NCBI GenBank assembly: GCA_013214275.1
Contig: JABSPP010000110.1
Span: 1 to 6,127, forward strand
DNA length: 6,127 nucleotides
Direction: 5' to 3'
From: Flavobacteriaceae bacterium
GTDB lineage: Bacteria > Bacteroidota > Bacteroidia > Flavobacteriales > Flavobacteriaceae
Shown here: in pieces, positions 5,120 to 6,127 of the stretch
Position numbering within the stretch: the first letter of the stretch is position 1
How the letters are laid out: each line of letters opens with the position of its first letter
Notes under the pieces: model-generated
Databases searched by the model: none
What the model was told of the DNA's origin: nothing
Seen by the model: the letters and a program-made list of their open reading frames with translations, nothing else
Position numbers and translations under genes: made by a program

Positions 5120-6127
5120 ATGAAACGCACAATTCTCATACATCTTGTCATTCTTTTATACTGTTCACTGTCAAGTTGCGAAAAAGTTGATGAGTTTCCA
5201 ATAGATATACAAACGAATGACTTTGTTTGGAAAGGTTTAAATACCTATTACCTCTATCAAGACGAAATAAATGATTTATCAGACCGACGATTCAACAATG
5301 ACATAGAATTGGAGCGTTATTTGAGAGAATACCCCTCACCAGAGGTTATTTTTAACGCACTAGCTAAACCGACTGATGGTCTCTCTTCGATTATAAGTGA
5401 CTATAATACACTGGGAGACCCCATTCCACAAAGAACCGCATTCACCTCAGGATTTGAATTTGCAGTGATCCGAGACCCTTCTCGTATAGATAGTGTCGTG
5501 GGTTACGGATTGGATGTACTTCCTCTCTCCTATGCATCTACTGAAAACATCGATAGAGGGGATTTTTTCTATGCTGTTCTCAATGAACAAAACGACACCA
5601 TTCAGTTAACAGAAGATAACTACGAGGATGCTTTGCTAGATTATCCCCAGGACACGTTAAAATTACTGATAGCTGATTATGACGGTTTAATTATGATGCC
5701 CAATGGTGAGCGCGTAGATTTGGTTCGAGAACAATATCAACATCCCGCGATACAAATGACTCAGACTTTTGACTTCATATCTCAACGGGTTGGTTATTTA
5801 ATTTACAACAACGATTTCTCAGGCAATTATAGCGATGCGCTAAATACAGTCATACAGAATTTTAAAAGCCAATCCGTAAACGAATTGATTATTGATCTTA
5901 GGTATAATATAGGAGGTGGTGCTTATGATTCAACAGTAGCCGAATTGGCCTCGATGATTACTGGTCAATTTGAAAACCAAGTTTTAATCAAAGAAACATG
6001 GAACAACAAAGCTCAACAATGGTTTGAGCTCAACCAACCTGACTCATTATTAACCTACTTCCCAAGGACTCTGGAAAATGGAGTAGCCATTAATGGATTA
6101 CATCTTACTGATGTTTATATCGTCTTA
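5120..6127 (+). CDS. S41 family (C-terminal processing type) peptidase lipoprotein, partial
   Basis: The frame is open from the ATG at 5120-5122 to the right edge (336 codons, no stop). The N-terminus is a lipoprotein signal peptide (MKRTILIHLVILLYCSLSSC), with LSSC placing the lipidated cysteine at residue 20. Next come FVWKGLNTYYLYQDEI (35-50), typical of Bacteroidota S41 proteins; a PDZ-like region (about 108-200, with NIDRGDFFYAVLNEQ at 143-157); RVGYLIYNNDF (223-233); and the core strand LIIDLRYNIGGGAYD (256-270). The frame stops at HLTDVYIVL, just before the segment where the catalytic serine is normally found; that serine and the lysine four residues later lie outside the window. Family knowledge: S41 enzymes cleave proteins in the periplasm, often near the C-terminus, with PDZ-guided substrate choice. 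AAAGG at 5105-5109, ten bases before the ATG, and the lipobox support this start. It is divergent from the sigma factor gene, with 159 bases between the starts. Confidence 0.9.
   Translation, partial: MKRTILIHLVILLYCSLSSCEKVDEFPIDIQTNDFVWKGLNTYYLYQDEINDLSDRRFNNDIELERYLREYPSPEVIFNALAKPTDGLSSIISDYNTLGDPIPQRTAFTSGFEFAVIRDPSRIDSVVGYGLDVLPLSYASTENIDRGDFFYAVLNEQNDTIQLTEDNYEDALLDYPQDTLKLLIADYDGLIMMPNGERVDLVREQYQHPAIQMTQTFDFISQRVGYLIYNNDFSGNYSDALNTVIQNFKSQSVNELIIDLRYNIGGGAYDSTVAELASMITGQFENQVLIKETWNNKAQQWFELNQPDSLLTYFPRTLENGVAINGLHLTDVYIVL

Noticed and set aside
5005..5190. 61-codon + strand frame overlapping the start of the S41 gene
   Set aside because: It overlaps the S41 signal-peptide region in a different frame and crosses the promoter region; the S41 frame has clear family motifs.
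1..6127. CRISPR arrays, tRNA or rRNA genes, insertion sequence ends, attachment sites
   Set aside because: No spaced direct repeats, cloverleaf, rRNA-like sequence, transposase or long terminal inverted repeats were seen; almost all of the window is ordinary coding sequence.

Overview
The window comes from a member of the Bacteroidota, most likely a marine or aquatic flavobacterium. The DNA is AT-rich, Shine-Dalgarno sequences are weak or absent, and several secreted proteins carry short signal peptides, two of them lipoprotein-type. Two genes belong to the DUF4252 family, which is typical of Bacteroidota, and they sit behind an ECF sigma factor and a single-span membrane protein that looks like its anti-sigma factor. 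This assignment rests on family recognition by eye, not on a search.

Layout from left to right: (i) 1-237 holds a short reading frame on the + strand (2-142), open from the window edge, which may be the 3' end of an unidentified gene, followed by about 95 bases with nothing recognisable. (ii) 238-2691 (-) is a complete exported M1-family zinc aminopeptidase with a C-terminal HEAT-like region. (iii) 2785-3348 (-) is a DUF4252 lipoprotein. (iv) 3416-3922 (-) is a DUF4252 protein with a signal peptidase I-type signal. (v) 4024-4464 (-) is the putative membrane anti-sigma factor. (vi) 4451-4960 (-) is the ECF sigma factor, whose 3' end overlaps the anti-sigma gene by 14 bases. (vii) 4961-5119 is a divergent intergenic region. 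(viii) 5120-6127 (+) is an S41 (C-terminal processing) peptidase lipoprotein, cut by the window end just before its catalytic serine would be expected.

Genes (iii)-(vi) read in one direction in the order sigma, anti-sigma, DUF4252, DUF4252, and look like one transcription unit. M1 follows after a 93-base gap that contains a weak hairpin with a T-tract and a promoter-like -7 element, so it may be read through from the operon, transcribed alone, or both. The divergent region contains, on the - strand, GTAAC-N16-CGTC, which has the form of an ECF-type -35/-10 pair and suggests that the sigma factor drives its own operon. On the + strand an overlapping but different, housekeeping-like element may serve the S41 gene. 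The simplest model is an envelope-sensing sigma/anti-sigma switch that controls two exported DUF4252 proteins, next to two exported peptidases. The function of DUF4252 proteins is not established, and the signal sensed cannot be read from the sequence.
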